From positions 1 to 39,364 of the forward strand of contig VMSR01000225.1 of assembly GCA_013792075.1 (NCBI GenBank): a stretch of 39,364 bases of DNA. Direction: 5' to 3'. Below the pieces are notes generated by a model. That model did not search any database, was not told the DNA's origin, and saw only the letters and a list, made by a program, of their open reading frames with translations. Origin of the DNA: Desulfobacula sp. GTDB lineage: Bacteria; Desulfobacterota; Desulfobacteria; Desulfobacterales; Desulfobacteraceae. Each line of letters opens with the position of its first letter. Position 1 is the first letter of the stretch. A program made the position numbers and the translations under genes. Positions 1 through 8,271 of this stretch are shown here, one piece after another.

Positions 1-20
1 GGCCGGCCGGGTCAGGTTCC

Positions 21-1019
21 ATGGAAAAATCGGATTTTCCGATTGAACAGATGGTCGGCCAGCGACTCATGCTGGGGTTTGATGGAACACACCTGAATCA
101 GGATCTAAAATTTATCATCCGGGAAATCAAGGCCGGCGGCATTGTTTTGTTCAGACCCAATATCCAGTCGCCCGACCAGTTGACCCGCCTGTGTTCAGAT
201 GTCCAATCCTATGCTGCAGACTGCGGTCAGCCGCCTCTTTTTATCGCCGTTGACCAGGAAGGCGGGGTGGTGGCAAGACTGAAGCCTCCTTTTACGCAGT
301 TTCCGGGCAATCCTTATATCCGTACCATGGCGGATGCCGAAGCTTTTGCAACGGTAACCGCAGCGGAATTAATTATTGCCGGCATTAACATGAACATGGC
401 ACCTGTGCTGGATGTGGCCCCCGAAGGCGTGGACAGCATCATGAAGGATCGGGTATTTACAGGGGATGCCGAAATAGTTTCTGCACTGGGATCTGCCGTG
501 ATCAAAACCCTGCAAAAGGGAAAGGTCATGGCCGTGGCCAAGCATTTTCCGGGCATCGGCAGGACCACAAAGGATTCCCATTTTTTTCTGCCGACACTGG
601 ACACGGATTTACAAACCCTGAAGGCAACAGACCTTAGGCCCTTTGAGGCTGCTATGGATGCAAATGTGGCAGGGATCATGCTTTCCCATATTTCCTATCC
701 CCAGTTGGATGACACCTGGCAGGCCAGCCTGTCTCCTTATATTGCCGGGGACCTTCTGAGAAGGCAATTGGGGTACCAAGGGTTGGTGTTAACCGATGAC
801 CTGGATATGAAGGCCATTAAACATGATATGAAAACCTGTGTCCGCCAGGTTCTGGCATCTGGGATCGATCTGGCCCTGATCTGCCATAAAGGTCCGAATA
901 TAGGGATTGCATGGGAGGAAATGGGTCGCCTTTTGGATGGCAATCCCCTTTTGTTTGCCTTGGCGAGGGAATCCATGAACCGGATTTTACAAACTAAGAA
1001 AAGGCATCTATCTGTGTAG
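21..1019 (+). CDS. nagZ: Beta-N-acetylhexosaminidase (glycoside hydrolase family 3)
   Basis: Predicted cytosolic enzyme that removes N-acetylglucosamine from anhydro-muropeptides during cell-wall recycling. The 332-residue protein is a single GH3 barrel of typical NagZ length with no signal peptide. Visible family motifs are DQEGG near residue 76, the KHFPG...DSH loop near residues 175-188, which carries the catalytic His in this family, and TDDLDMKAI near residue 260, which carries the expected Asp nucleophile. The ATG at 21 has only a weak ribosome site, and the frame is open to the window edge, so a slightly earlier start is possible. It converges with tsaD with about 70 bases between them. 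That gap holds only a weak CCCAAA/TTTGGG hairpin near 1062-1080. Confidence 0.93.
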   Translation: MEKSDFPIEQMVGQRLMLGFDGTHLNQDLKFIIREIKAGGIVLFRPNIQSPDQLTRLCSDVQSYAADCGQPPLFIAVDQEGGVVARLKPPFTQFPGNPYIRTMADAEAFATVTAAELIIAGINMNMAPVLDVAPEGVDSIMKDRVFTGDAEIVSALGSAVIKTLQKGKVMAVAKHFPGIGRTTKDSHFFLPTLDTDLQTLKATDLRPFEAAMDANVAGIMLSHISYPQLDDTWQASLSPYIAGDLLRRQLGYQGLVLTDDLDMKAIKHDMKTCVRQVLASGIDLALICHKGPNIGIAWEEMGRLLDGNPLLFALARESMNRILQTKKRHLSV

Positions 1020-1090
1020 GCATTGGATTTTAAATCTGAGACTTTCAGCGGTTATCTGGGTCCCAAAATAAAAATTTGGGTCGATTCCGT

Positions 1091-2089
1091 TTAAAATTTT
1101 GTTCTGGAAAACACATCATGATCCAGGTCACACAAACGGCCTTCCTGGATCATGGTAAATCCCCTGGCGGCAATCATGGCCGCATTGTCCCCGCACAGAT
1201 CAATGGGCGGAGCAAAGACCTGAATGCCATGTTTGGAAGCTTCCATCGACAATTGGGCCACAAATGTCTGGTTGGCTGCAACCCCCCCTGAAATACCAAT
1301 ACGACTGCAGCCTTTAACCTTGGCCGCATGAACCAGTTTGCAGGTAAGCACATCAATGACAGCTGCCTGGAAAGAGGATGCAATCTGGGCTTTGTCTTCC
1401 GGACTTGTGATCTTATGATCGTGGAGATACCGGGCCACGGAAGATTTTAAACCGGAAAAACTAAAGTCAAAGCTTTCTTTCTCCAGCAGGGTCCTGGGAA
1501 AGTTAATATGTCCTGGATCCTTTGTTTTGGCCAGGGCTTCTATGATGGGCCCTCCTGGATATCCCAGATCCAGCATTTTTGATACCTTGTCAAAGGCTTC
1601 TCCTGCCGCATCATCTCTTGTCTGGCCCATGAGATCAAAGGCAGAGGGACCGGTTACATGGTAAATATTGGTGTGTCCCCCTGAGACCACCAGGGCGATG
1701 AAAGGAAATGCAGGCGGTTCTTCCATTAAAAGCAGAGAATAAATATGGGCTTCCAGATGGTTGACCCCGGCCAGGGGAATTTGTCTGGCCCAGGCAAAGG
1801 CCTTTGCAAAGGAGAATCCAACCAGAAGGGCGCCGATGAGTCCGGGTCCCCTGGTGGCGGCCACCCCGTCAATATCCTCCAGACAGATGCCGGCTTTTTG
1901 AACGGCCTCATCCACCACAGGAAGGATGGCTTCGGTGTGCATACGGGAAGCCAGTTCCGGCACCACACCGCCGTATCGGCAGTGGGTATCCACCTGGGAG
2001 GAGATGATTGAAGACAGAATCCGGGTGCCATTTTGCACCACTGCTGCCGCTGTTTCATCGCAGGAGGATTCTATTCCTAGAATGATCAT
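1091..2089 (-). CDS. tsaD: tRNA N6-threonylcarbamoyladenosine transferase subunit TsaD
   Basis: TsaD transfers the threonylcarbamoyl group to A37 of ANN-decoding tRNAs, working with TsaB/TsaE and the TsaC/Sua5 product. The protein starts with the family hallmark MIILGIESSCDE. It also shows HLEAH (metal-binding His pair), a GGHTN nucleotide loop, ATRGPGLIGALLVG and CGDNAAMIA near the C-terminus. The frame is open upstream to 2191, but starting there would add about 34 residues of non-family sequence overlapping purM. The ATG at 2089 gives the usual length of 332 residues and lies 22 bases after the purM stop. It is therefore the likely second gene of a purM-tsaD operon. Confidence 0.95.
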   Translation of the reverse strand: MIILGIESSCDETAAAVVQNGTRILSSIISSQVDTHCRYGGVVPELASRMHTEAILPVVDEAVQKAGICLEDIDGVAATRGPGLIGALLVGFSFAKAFAWARQIPLAGVNHLEAHIYSLLLMEEPPAFPFIALVVSGGHTNIYHVTGPSAFDLMGQTRDDAAGEAFDKVSKMLDLGYPGGPIIEALAKTKDPGHINFPRTLLEKESFDFSFSGLKSSVARYLHDHKITSPEDKAQIASSFQAAVIDVLTCKLVHAAKVKGCSRIGISGGVAANQTFVAQLSMEASKHGIQVFAPPIDLCGDNAAMIAARGFTMIQEGRLCDLDHDVFSRTKF

Positions 2090-2111
2090 GGGGGGGCGGG
2101 TTATCAGGAGA

Positions 2112-3155
2112 TCAGACCCATTGGGTCTGGCGCTCGTTGTTTTTTCTGGAGGTGATTTCACCGATAAAAAAGGCTTTTTCTTCCATGGCACCCAGGCGGT
2201 CTATGACCTCTTCGGCGGATGCTTCAGGCACCACCACCACCATACCGACGCCATTGTTAAAGGTCCGGTGCATTTCGTTGTCCGAGACGTTTCCCTGTTT
2301 TTGAAGAAGCTGGAATACCGGTGGTATCTCCCATGATCCGTTATGGATAAGGGCTTTACAGGAATCCGGAATGACCCTGATAATATTTTCATCAATGCCG
2401 CCGCCTGTGATATGGCACAGGCCGTGGATCGGCAGGTCACGCAATAGACTCAATATGCCGGCCACATAAATGACGGTGGGTTTTAAAAGCTCTTCCCCAA
2501 GGGTGGTGCCGAATTCGGGTATGTGGGTGTTGACAGTGTATTTACACTTGTCAAAAAATATTTTGCGAACCAGGGAAAAGCCATTGGAGTGGACACCGCT
2601 TGCGGCAATCCCGATCAGTTTGTGTCCCGGTCGGATATAGGAGCCGTCAATGATCTTTGTGTTGTCCACAATACCCACGGAAAAGCCTGCAAGATCATAT
2701 TCTCCGGCATGGTACATGCCCGGCATTTCCGCAGTTTCTCCTCCGATCAGGGCACAGCCGGCCTCATTGCATCCTTTTGCAATTCCCAACAGAATTTGTT
2801 CGGCAACAGCATTGTCAAGGACTCCCATGGCAAGATAATCCAGGAAAAACAAAGGCTTGGCACCCTGGACAATGATGTCGTTGACGCACATGGCGACCAG
2901 GTCAATGCCAATGGTATCATGTTTGTCCATTTGAAATGCGATTTTGAGCTTGGTGCCGACACCGTCGGTGGCGCTGACCAGAACAGGGTTTGAAATATTG
3001 GAAAGATTTAAGGAAAAAAGGCCGCCAAAACCGCCTATTTCTCCCATTACACCGGATCTGGGCGTGGATTTTGCTATGTTTTTTATTCTATCAACCAGCT
3101 GGTTTGCTTTTTCGATATCAACGCCGGAATCCGCATAGGTCAAGGAATCGTTCAT
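2112..3155 (-). CDS. purM: Phosphoribosylformylglycinamidine cyclo-ligase (AIR synthetase)
   Basis: PurM closes the imidazole ring of formylglycinamidine ribonucleotide using ATP, in de novo purine synthesis in the cytosol. The 347-residue protein matches the family in length. It opens with the typical LTYADSGVDIEKAN and contains DGVGTKLKIAF and GGETAEMPG, the expected ATP and substrate motifs. An AGGTGA ribosome site lies six bases before the ATG. It is followed closely by tsaD and is divergent from hom; the 168-base gap at 3156-3323 must hold the promoters of both directions. Confidence 0.96.
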   Translation of the reverse strand: MNDSLTYADSGVDIEKANQLVDRIKNIAKSTPRSGVMGEIGGFGGLFSLNLSNISNPVLVSATDGVGTKLKIAFQMDKHDTIGIDLVAMCVNDIIVQGAKPLFFLDYLAMGVLDNAVAEQILLGIAKGCNEAGCALIGGETAEMPGMYHAGEYDLAGFSVGIVDNTKIIDGSYIRPGHKLIGIAASGVHSNGFSLVRKIFFDKCKYTVNTHIPEFGTTLGEELLKPTVIYVAGILSLLRDLPIHGLCHITGGGIDENIIRVIPDSCKALIHNGSWEIPPVFQLLQKQGNVSDNEMHRTFNNGVGMVVVVPEASAEEVIDRLGAMEEKAFFIGEITSRKNNERQTQWV

Positions 3156-3252
3156 TTAAAATCACCTTTGAAATCACATTCTTGGATACAATTTATTTGG
3201 TTTTTAAAACCTTTGAACAATAAACATATTGGGTCCAAAAGTCAAAAGCTTT

Positions 3253-3281
3253 TTGACATGGAAGGCTTTATATTGTATCTA
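3253..3281 (+). promoter_or_regulatory. Putative sigma-70 promoter for hom-thrH-rfaE1
   Basis: A perfect TTGACA at 3253-3258 is followed after 17 bases by TATCTA at 3276-3281. The -35 and spacing are ideal but the -10 is weak. Its position about 40 bases before the hom start fits a promoter. Confidence 0.4.
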
Positions 3282-3323
3282 ATTCAAATTTAAAATAGCC
3301 AACATTTCGGAGAATTTATACCA

Positions 3324-4637
3324 ATGAAAACAATCAATATCGGAATCCTGGGGTATGGGGTTGTGGGAGCAGGCGTTGCAACCCTGCTAAAACAAAAAAA
3401 AAAATTGCTTGAAGCACGGATTGGAGCCTTTTTATCCCTTAAAACCATTGCGGATATTGATACCAAAACCGACCGGGGTGTCGCCCTGGGCAATACGGCC
3501 CTTGTAAATGACGCGCTGGAGGTCATCAATGATCCGGCGATTGATATTATAGTTGAACTGATCGGCGGCAAAACCATTGCAAGACAATTTGTTCTTGCGG
3601 CCCTTGAAAAGGGCAAGCATGTGGTGACTGCCAATAAGGCGCTTCTGGCGGCCCATGGCAATGAACTGGTTAAAACCGCCCGAAAAAACCATGTGGACCT
3701 TGCTTTTGAAGCCAGCTGCGGCGGGTGCATGCCCATTGTCAAATCTTTGCGGGAATCCCTTGTGGCCAATGATATTCGTTCCATGTCCGCCATTTTAAAC
3801 GGCACCTGCAATTATATCCTGACCAAGATATCCCGGGACGGGTCCCTTTTTGAGGATGCCCTGAAAGATGCACAGGAACTGGGGTTTGCCGAGGCGGAAC
3901 CCTCTTTGGATGTGGACGGCCATGACACGGCCCATAAACTGGCCATTCTAAATTCCCTGGCCCACGGCATGGAGATCAATCTAGAGGATATCCATGTTGA
4001 GGGCATTCGGAATATTACCCCGGTGGACATCGAATTTGCCCGTTCCTTTGGGTATACCATTAAACTGCTGGCCATCGGAAAGGTCCATGGGGATCATGTG
4101 GAGGCCAGGGTGCATCCCACCATGATATCCAATAGCAATCCTTTGTCCCATGTGGACCATTCCATGAATGCCATTGCCATTGATGCGGATGCAACGGGCA
4201 AGACCATGCTCTACGGGAGCGGGGCCGGTATGATGCCCACGGCCAGTGCCGTGCTCAGTGATATTGCCGATATCGCCAGAAATATCATCTCCAATTCCCA
4301 GCAGCGGGTTCCCATACTTGGTTATCCGGAAGACAATATCAAATCCATTCCAATCCTGCCCATGGCTGAGTTGTATACCCGATATTATCTGCGGTTTGAG
4401 GCCCAGGATCACCCGGGGGTATTGTCCAGGATCTCCGGCATTTTAGGAGAGAACAACATCAGTATCAAGTCGGTTCACCAGAAGGGCCGGCAGACCAATG
4501 GAAAAGTCCCGGTGGTCATGATTACCCACATGGCAAAGGAAGAATGTGTTCAAAAGGCCTTAACCCAGATATCGGCCACCGATTCAGTGGTGGGAGACCC
4601 CATCGTCATTCGAATTGAAGAAGATGTCCAGGAATAG
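3324..4637 (+). CDS. hom: Homoserine dehydrogenase with C-terminal ACT domain
   Basis: Reduces aspartate semialdehyde to homoserine, the branch point to threonine and methionine. The 437-residue protein begins with a Rossmann nucleotide motif (GILGYGVVGAGVA, residues 7-19). The catalytic domain includes the ANKALLA and NGTCNYIL segments, around residues 103 and 160. A C-terminal ACT domain (about residues 355-432, starting YYLRFEAQDHPGVLSRIS) is the usual site of threonine feedback inhibition. A GGAG ribosome site sits 11 bases before the ATG. The gene leads an operon with thrH and rfaE1. Confidence 0.95.
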   Translation: MKTINIGILGYGVVGAGVATLLKQKKKLLEARIGAFLSLKTIADIDTKTDRGVALGNTALVNDALEVINDPAIDIIVELIGGKTIARQFVLAALEKGKHVVTANKALLAAHGNELVKTARKNHVDLAFEASCGGCMPIVKSLRESLVANDIRSMSAILNGTCNYILTKISRDGSLFEDALKDAQELGFAEAEPSLDVDGHDTAHKLAILNSLAHGMEINLEDIHVEGIRNITPVDIEFARSFGYTIKLLAIGKVHGDHVEARVHPTMISNSNPLSHVDHSMNAIAIDADATGKTMLYGSGAGMMPTASAVLSDIADIARNIISNSQQRVPILGYPEDNIKSIPILPMAELYTRYYLRFEAQDHPGVLSRISGILGENNISIKSVHQKGRQTNGKVPVVMITHMAKEECVQKALTQISATDSVVGDPIVIRIEEDVQE

Positions 4638-4679
4638 CGTGATAAAAATATTGTGAAGATAAATCCCGGGAGCAAGCCA

Positions 4680-5291
4680 ATGAAAATACTTGTAGCAGAT
4701 CTGGAAGGGGTGTTTTTACCTGAAATATGGATCAATGTCGCCCTGAAAACCGGAATAGATGAATTGAAACTCACCACACGGGATATCAGCGATTATGATG
4801 TGCTGATGACCAAACGCTTGTCCATTTTAAAGGAAAACAAGCTGAAAATCCAGGACATCCGCCAGGTGATATCCACCTTAGAGCCCCTGGAGGGCGCACG
4901 GCAGATGCTGGACTGGATCCGGGAACAGGCCCAGATTATCATCCTGTCCGACACCTTTGAGGAGTTTGCAAAACCCCTCATGGCAAAGCTTGGGTTCCCG
5001 GCGTTACTCTGTCACAACCTGACCATTGACACGACCGGCAATATCACAGCCTACAAGCTTCGGATTGACAACCAGAAAGCCCGGGCGGTAAAGGCATTAC
5101 AATCTTTGAACTACCAGGTCATTGCCTTTGGGGATTCCTATAACGACATTGGGATGATCCAGGCGGCAGACAAGGGCTTTTTCTTCTGCCCGCCGGCATC
5201 CGTGGTGACGGATTTTCCGGACATACCGGTTACCCGAAATTATGAGGAACTGAAAACCATGATCACTTCATCCCTGGAAGACGAATGCTGA
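4680..5291 (+). CDS. thrH: ThrH-type phosphoserine phosphatase / homoserine phosphotransferase
   Basis: HAD-superfamily enzyme. Characterised ThrH dephosphorylates phosphoserine and can pass the phosphate to homoserine. The protein starts MKILVADLEGVFLPEIW, where the HAD DxD motif appears as DLE, as in ThrH. It also has a Ser/Thr motif (IILSDTF) and the C-terminal GDSYNDIGMI motif. An in-frame GTG at 4653 would add nine residues, but the ATG at 4680 has a GGGAG site seven bases upstream and gives 203 residues, the family length. It sits 42 bases after hom and overlaps rfaE1 by seven bases. Inference: it may serve in place of, or beside, homoserine kinase. Confidence 0.88.
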   Translation: MKILVADLEGVFLPEIWINVALKTGIDELKLTTRDISDYDVLMTKRLSILKENKLKIQDIRQVISTLEPLEGARQMLDWIREQAQIIILSDTFEEFAKPLMAKLGFPALLCHNLTIDTTGNITAYKLRIDNQKARAVKALQSLNYQVIAFGDSYNDIGMIQAADKGFFFCPPASVVTDFPDIPVTRNYEELKTMITSSLEDEC

Positions 5292-6244
5292 ATATAGATC
5301 ACTTCAAAAAAATCCGGGTTCTTGTGATCGGTGATCTCATGATTGACGAGTATCTGTGGGGCAATGTGGACAGAATCTCTCCGGAGGCGCCGGTTATGGT
5401 GGTGTCCATTGAAAAAGAAAGCCAAACCCTTGGGGGCGCGGGAAATGTTATCAACAATCTTGTTGCCATGGGAGCCAAGGTTGTTGCCATCGGCACGGCC
5501 GGAACCGGCAAGGCTGGCCGGATGATTTTTGAAAAACTGGCCGAGCTGGGGGTTGAAACCGACGGGATTGTCAGTGAACCGGAAAGGCCCACCACCCGGA
5601 AAACCCGTATCATTGCTTCCAACCAACAGGTGCTCAGGATTGACAGGGAAATAAAAAAACAAATCACCTGTTCCACCCTGGAAAAATTGATGGCTGTTAT
5701 TGAAAAAAAAATTGCCGGCGTGGATGTGATCATTATTTCCGACTATGACAAGGGACTTGTGACAGGAGATCTTGTTGCAAAAACAGTGGCCCTTGCCCGG
5801 ACCCGCGGCATCCTGATCCTTGCCGACCCCAAAGCCCTTAACTTTTTAAAATATGCCAGAGTCTCGGTACTCACACCCAATAAAAAAGAAGCAGGTCTTG
5901 CCGCCAACATGGAAATTTTAACCGAACAGGACCTCTTCCTGGCCGGTGAGAAGATTATGCATCAGGCGGGTCTTGAACGATTGCTTATTACCTGCGGCAA
6001 GGACGGGATGGTCTTGTTTGAAAAAGGGAGGCCTCCCCATGTGATCGCCTCAAAGGCCCGGCAGGTGTTTGATGTTTCAGGAGCCGGGGATACGGTTATC
6101 TCATTGCTGGGCCTGGGCCTGGCCGCAGGTGCCTCTTTCCACGATGCCGCCATGGTTGCCAATGCAGCCGCCGGGATAGTGGTGGCCAAGGTGGGCACGG
6201 CAACCGCTTCCCTTGCCGAATTAAGACAGGCCCTGGAAAATTGA
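5285..6244 (+). CDS. rfaE1: D-glycero-beta-D-manno-heptose-7-phosphate kinase (RfaE domain I)
   Basis: PfkB/ribokinase-fold kinase that phosphorylates heptose 7-phosphate at C1 for ADP-heptose and the LPS inner core. Family signatures are GDLMIDEYLWGNVDRISPEA near the N-terminus, the glycine-rich GGAGNV near residue 52, and the PfkB anion hole and catalytic base region VFDVSGAGDTV near residue 263. At 319 residues it corresponds only to the kinase half of the HldE fusion, so the adenylyltransferase must be a separate gene outside the window. The start overlaps the thrH stop (ATGCTGA), which suggests translational coupling. Confidence 0.93.
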   Translation: MLNIDHFKKIRVLVIGDLMIDEYLWGNVDRISPEAPVMVVSIEKESQTLGGAGNVINNLVAMGAKVVAIGTAGTGKAGRMIFEKLAELGVETDGIVSEPERPTTRKTRIIASNQQVLRIDREIKKQITCSTLEKLMAVIEKKIAGVDVIIISDYDKGLVTGDLVAKTVALARTRGILILADPKALNFLKYARVSVLTPNKKEAGLAANMEILTEQDLFLAGEKIMHQAGLERLLITCGKDGMVLFEKGRPPHVIASKARQVFDVSGAGDTVISLLGLGLAAGASFHDAAMVANAAAGIVVAKVGTATASLAELRQALEN

Positions 6245-6275
6245 GCCAGGAAAATGATACTCTTATAAAAAAGAC

Positions 6276-6304
6276 TTGACTTGAGCGGCGGTTTGCCCTA
6301 TATT
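6276..6304 (+). promoter_or_regulatory. Sigma-70 promoter of the initiator tRNA gene
   Basis: TTGACT at 6276-6281, a 17-base spacer, and TATATT at 6299-6304. The -10 ends 11 bases before the mature tRNA 5' end. The match to consensus and the position are both good. Confidence 0.75.
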
Positions 6305-6315
6305 TGCCTGGTTGT

Positions 6316-6392
<77 letters not shown>

Positions 6393-6403
6393 AAAAATTA
6401 CAA

Positions 6404-6437
6404 GGGTCCTGGAGTTTTCTCCGGGACCCTTTTTTTT
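6404..6437 (+). terminator. Rho-independent terminator after tRNA-Met
   Basis: An 11-base arm GGGTCCTGGAG, a TTTT loop and the pairing arm CTCCGGGACCC, with one T/G pair, are followed by a run of eight T. It ends the tRNA transcript. Confidence 0.9.
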
Positions 6438-6553
6438 GGGGAATTTGATTTCCAACCGTGTTTCCAACCTTCAGATTGATTCCAGTCAATCTTTACGGTC
6501 TGCTTGCCAATGGAATGATAAATAAGTTCGAAGCCATTATCAGGCAGAAGCTT

Positions 6554-7012
6554 TCAGGTTCCGGCAGGATTTATCCAGGGGAAGGATTCCCTTTCCAAGA
6601 CCTGTATACTCAGATCTTTCAGATGCCGGTAATAGATATCGTGGTCCTCAAAAACAATATAATCCATTATGTGGTGATTCAGACGAGAGGATCTTTCAAT
6701 TGACAGAATGCCTGCAAGGGTCAGATTGGCATTCAGTATGGTTCCTTGCAGATCAATTGTAAAATAGCCAACCGGGGATAGATCATAGAGTTTCGTATAG
6801 CATATTTTTGATTTCATAAGCTCTCGTTGGGAGCTGTGACGTTCTTTATTCTGTTTTTCCTGCTCAATTTCAAAAGCCTGTAGATCCTGGATTAATTTAA
6901 ACGGATCGAATAAACCGACAGGTGGGACGAGAAAACCGGGATTCATCATTAATAGCTCCGCTTCCGATACCAAAGAATTAAGCTTTCCGTGAATAGTTCT
7001 GTTTTGTTCCAT
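6554..7012 (-). pseudogene. Truncated PAS-domain sensor (kinase part missing)
   Basis: The 152-residue product starts at an ATG with an AAGGAA ribosome site (the frame is also open to a TTG at 7036). It has a helical, charged linker, then a PAS domain (about residues 90-140; LYDLSPVGYFTIDLQGTILN followed by ANLTLAGILSIERS). The sequence then stops inside the region where related sensors continue into a second PAS or a histidine kinase. No kinase domain is readable in any frame between the stop and the tRNA terminator. The linker-PAS layout is typical of sensor kinases of sulfate-reducing bacteria, so a decayed kinase is the simplest reading. A stand-alone PAS protein is possible. Confidence 0.6.
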
Positions 7013-7089
7013 TTTGGTTTCCTTTTGTTGATACAAAAACCGTTAAAAATTTTCCTGCGAGGATTCATTAAAGATGAGGGACAATTTTT

Positions 7090-7299
7090 TCATGGCAGCC
7101 TTGAAGACAAGGAGTTTAAAAAGATATCCCATTGGCTTATTGTTTGCGGGTCAACCCTATCTTCCCAGCCTTTCCTTCTGTCTTTCTTTATTCTTTCCTC
7201 TTCACCCGGATATAACGGCCCCAAATTTAGAATTCTCCTTTCTAGGAAAGATCTTCGGTCCATTACTGAGCGTTTTATATATTGTTTTTCTTGTAACAT
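7090..7299 (-). CDS. Small conserved-looking Arg-rich hypothetical protein
   Basis: A 69-residue product with an AGGAAA ribosome site seven bases before the ATG. The core has paired Arg/Glu repeats: MDRRSFLERRILNLGP, then YPGEEERIKKDRRKGWEDRV. From memory, this type of short DRR/ERR protein occurs beside sensor genes in sulfate-reducing bacteria; this was not checked. No membrane segment or signal peptide is visible. Function unknown. It lies 77 bases upstream of the truncated PAS gene on the same strand, so the two may have been one unit. Confidence 0.45.
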   Translation of the reverse strand: MLQEKQYIKRSVMDRRSFLERRILNLGPLYPGEEERIKKDRRKGWEDRVDPQTISQWDIFLNSLSSRLP

Positions 7300-7473
7300 G
7301 AAATTTTCCTATTTATATTCTGTGGACATTTGAGGGGATCTTCTCCAATGGAAAGAGTCCCTCATTTTTTATTCTAAAATAAAGAATTGGAGAAACTCTC
7401 TTATAGATGGAAAGACTGTAATTGGAATTTTTATTGGCAATACCCGCACCCGGAGCAATGCCTGCCAATCCAT

Positions 7474-7746
7474 TCAGTGACCAATCAGTAAATAGCAAAT
7501 AGCTTGCCGCCGTTGTCTATACTTTCCCCAGCCAAAACCGAAAAGAAAGAGCATGATGGTGCCCACAGGATCGAGGTGTTTTAGAGGGTTAAGGCTTAAG
7601 CGGCCCAACAACTTGGCTGTCGGATCACCCATGCGATAGGCTACCCACCCATGGGCCAACTCATGAAAAATAATTGCATACATGAGCGGTATGGCGATGA
7701 GAAAGAATGCAAGTGGATCTTTAAACAACAAATTGAGCAGGCCCAT
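7474..7746 (-). pseudogene. Truncated site-2 protease (M50 family), N-terminal part only
   Basis: From the ATG at 7746, with a GGAG site seven bases upstream, the first about 75 residues are clear M50 membrane metalloprotease: a hydrophobic N-terminus, the zinc motif HELAHGW, and the conserved stretch AYRMGDPTAKLLGRLSLNPL ending in the glycine-rich GFGWGK. The sequence then turns into unrelated residues and stops at 90 residues. Intact family members are about 200-230 residues and have a second zinc-ligand motif (NPxxD-like) that is absent here. No continuation is visible in other frames between 7300 and 7525, so a deletion or insertion scar is likely. Confidence 0.75.
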
Positions 7747-7757
7747 GGACTGTCTCC

Positions 7758-7973
7758 TTACCAGCACTCCGTAGAAATAGTTTTCGAAAATTCATCCAAA
7801 ACCCACTGGTAAATTTTTTCCTGCCGGAGAACCTGGGCCAGGTGGCAAGCCACCCAGCCCAAGTTTATCAGCATCATCAAGAACATCAGGATCAATATCA
7901 TCCGCAGCAAGAAATCCAACATTAACAACACCAGTATCAGTAAGAGAGTCAGTTTCAGCAACAGCGAGAGCAA
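7758..7973 (-). CDS. Possible short Leu-rich membrane protein
   Basis: A 71-residue frame from a TTG at 7973. It is dominated by Leu, Ile and Met over the first 40 residues (one or two possible membrane helices) and ends in a charged amphipathic tail (LRQEKIYQWVLDEFSKTIS). Its stop lies just before the ribosome site of the truncated M50 gene, as in an operon, and its third codon positions are G/C-rich like neighbouring genes. The start is poor, and a second overlapping frame (stop at 7792) reads as a signal peptide plus an acidic tail. Only one of the two can be real. The low-complexity TTG/CTG/ATG repeats could create both by chance. Confidence 0.3.
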   Translation of the reverse strand: MLSLLLKLTLLLILVLLMLDFLLRMILILMFLMMLINLGWVACHLAQVLRQEKIYQWVLDEFSKTISTECW

Positions 7974-7984
7974 GAACGGCAGAT

Positions 7985-8013
7985 ACCATAAAGATTTGAA
8001 ACAAAAAGGTCAA
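7985..8013 (-). promoter_or_regulatory. Possible sigma-70 promoter reading toward the M50 fragment
   Basis: On the minus strand, TTGACC (8013-8008), a 17-base spacer and TATGGT (7990-7985). The predicted start near 7978 would leave the overlapping acidic frame without its N-terminus, but suits the short membrane frame starting at 7973. Confidence 0.35.
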
Positions 8014-8271
8014 GTGTAATATTTTCGGCAAGCTATGCTCAAAATTACAATTTTTTTGTACATTGAGAAGAAAAGATGTTATGCTGTGTCCTTTAGAAAA
8101 TAGCGCAACAGGTGCACAGCAGTTATGAACGAGCCGGGGGGCTTTTCCTCCCAAAAAAAGACCCACTCACGGCAAGAGAGTCTCCTTCGACCCATTGGTT
8201 GATTCCAGCGGCAGGTGATGTGGCATGCATCCTAATTTTAGGAAATAGCATACTTTAGAAGGTGGTGCAGC
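7990..8271. other. Gene-poor interval before the foreign-looking kinase pair
   Basis: About 280 bases with no convincing gene apart from the possible minus-strand promoter at 7985-8013. It contains a short G6/C-rich stretch near 8136-8152 and the AAGGTGG ribosome site of the next gene (ending near 8265). No repeat, attachment site or integrase remnant was recognised. Confidence 0.5.

Noticed and set aside
1055-1085. Hairpin CCCAAA/TTTGGG between nagZ and tsaD as a terminator
   Set aside because: Only six pairs, AT-rich loop and no T-run on either strand.
7792-8166. Minus-strand frame reading as a signal peptide (FLFQIFMVSAVLALAVAETDS) and acidic tail
   Set aside because: It overlaps the Leu-rich frame at 7758-7973, has T-ending codons unlike neighbours, no ribosome site, and its ATG falls inside a good -10 box. 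Could be a small secreted protein but not supportable.
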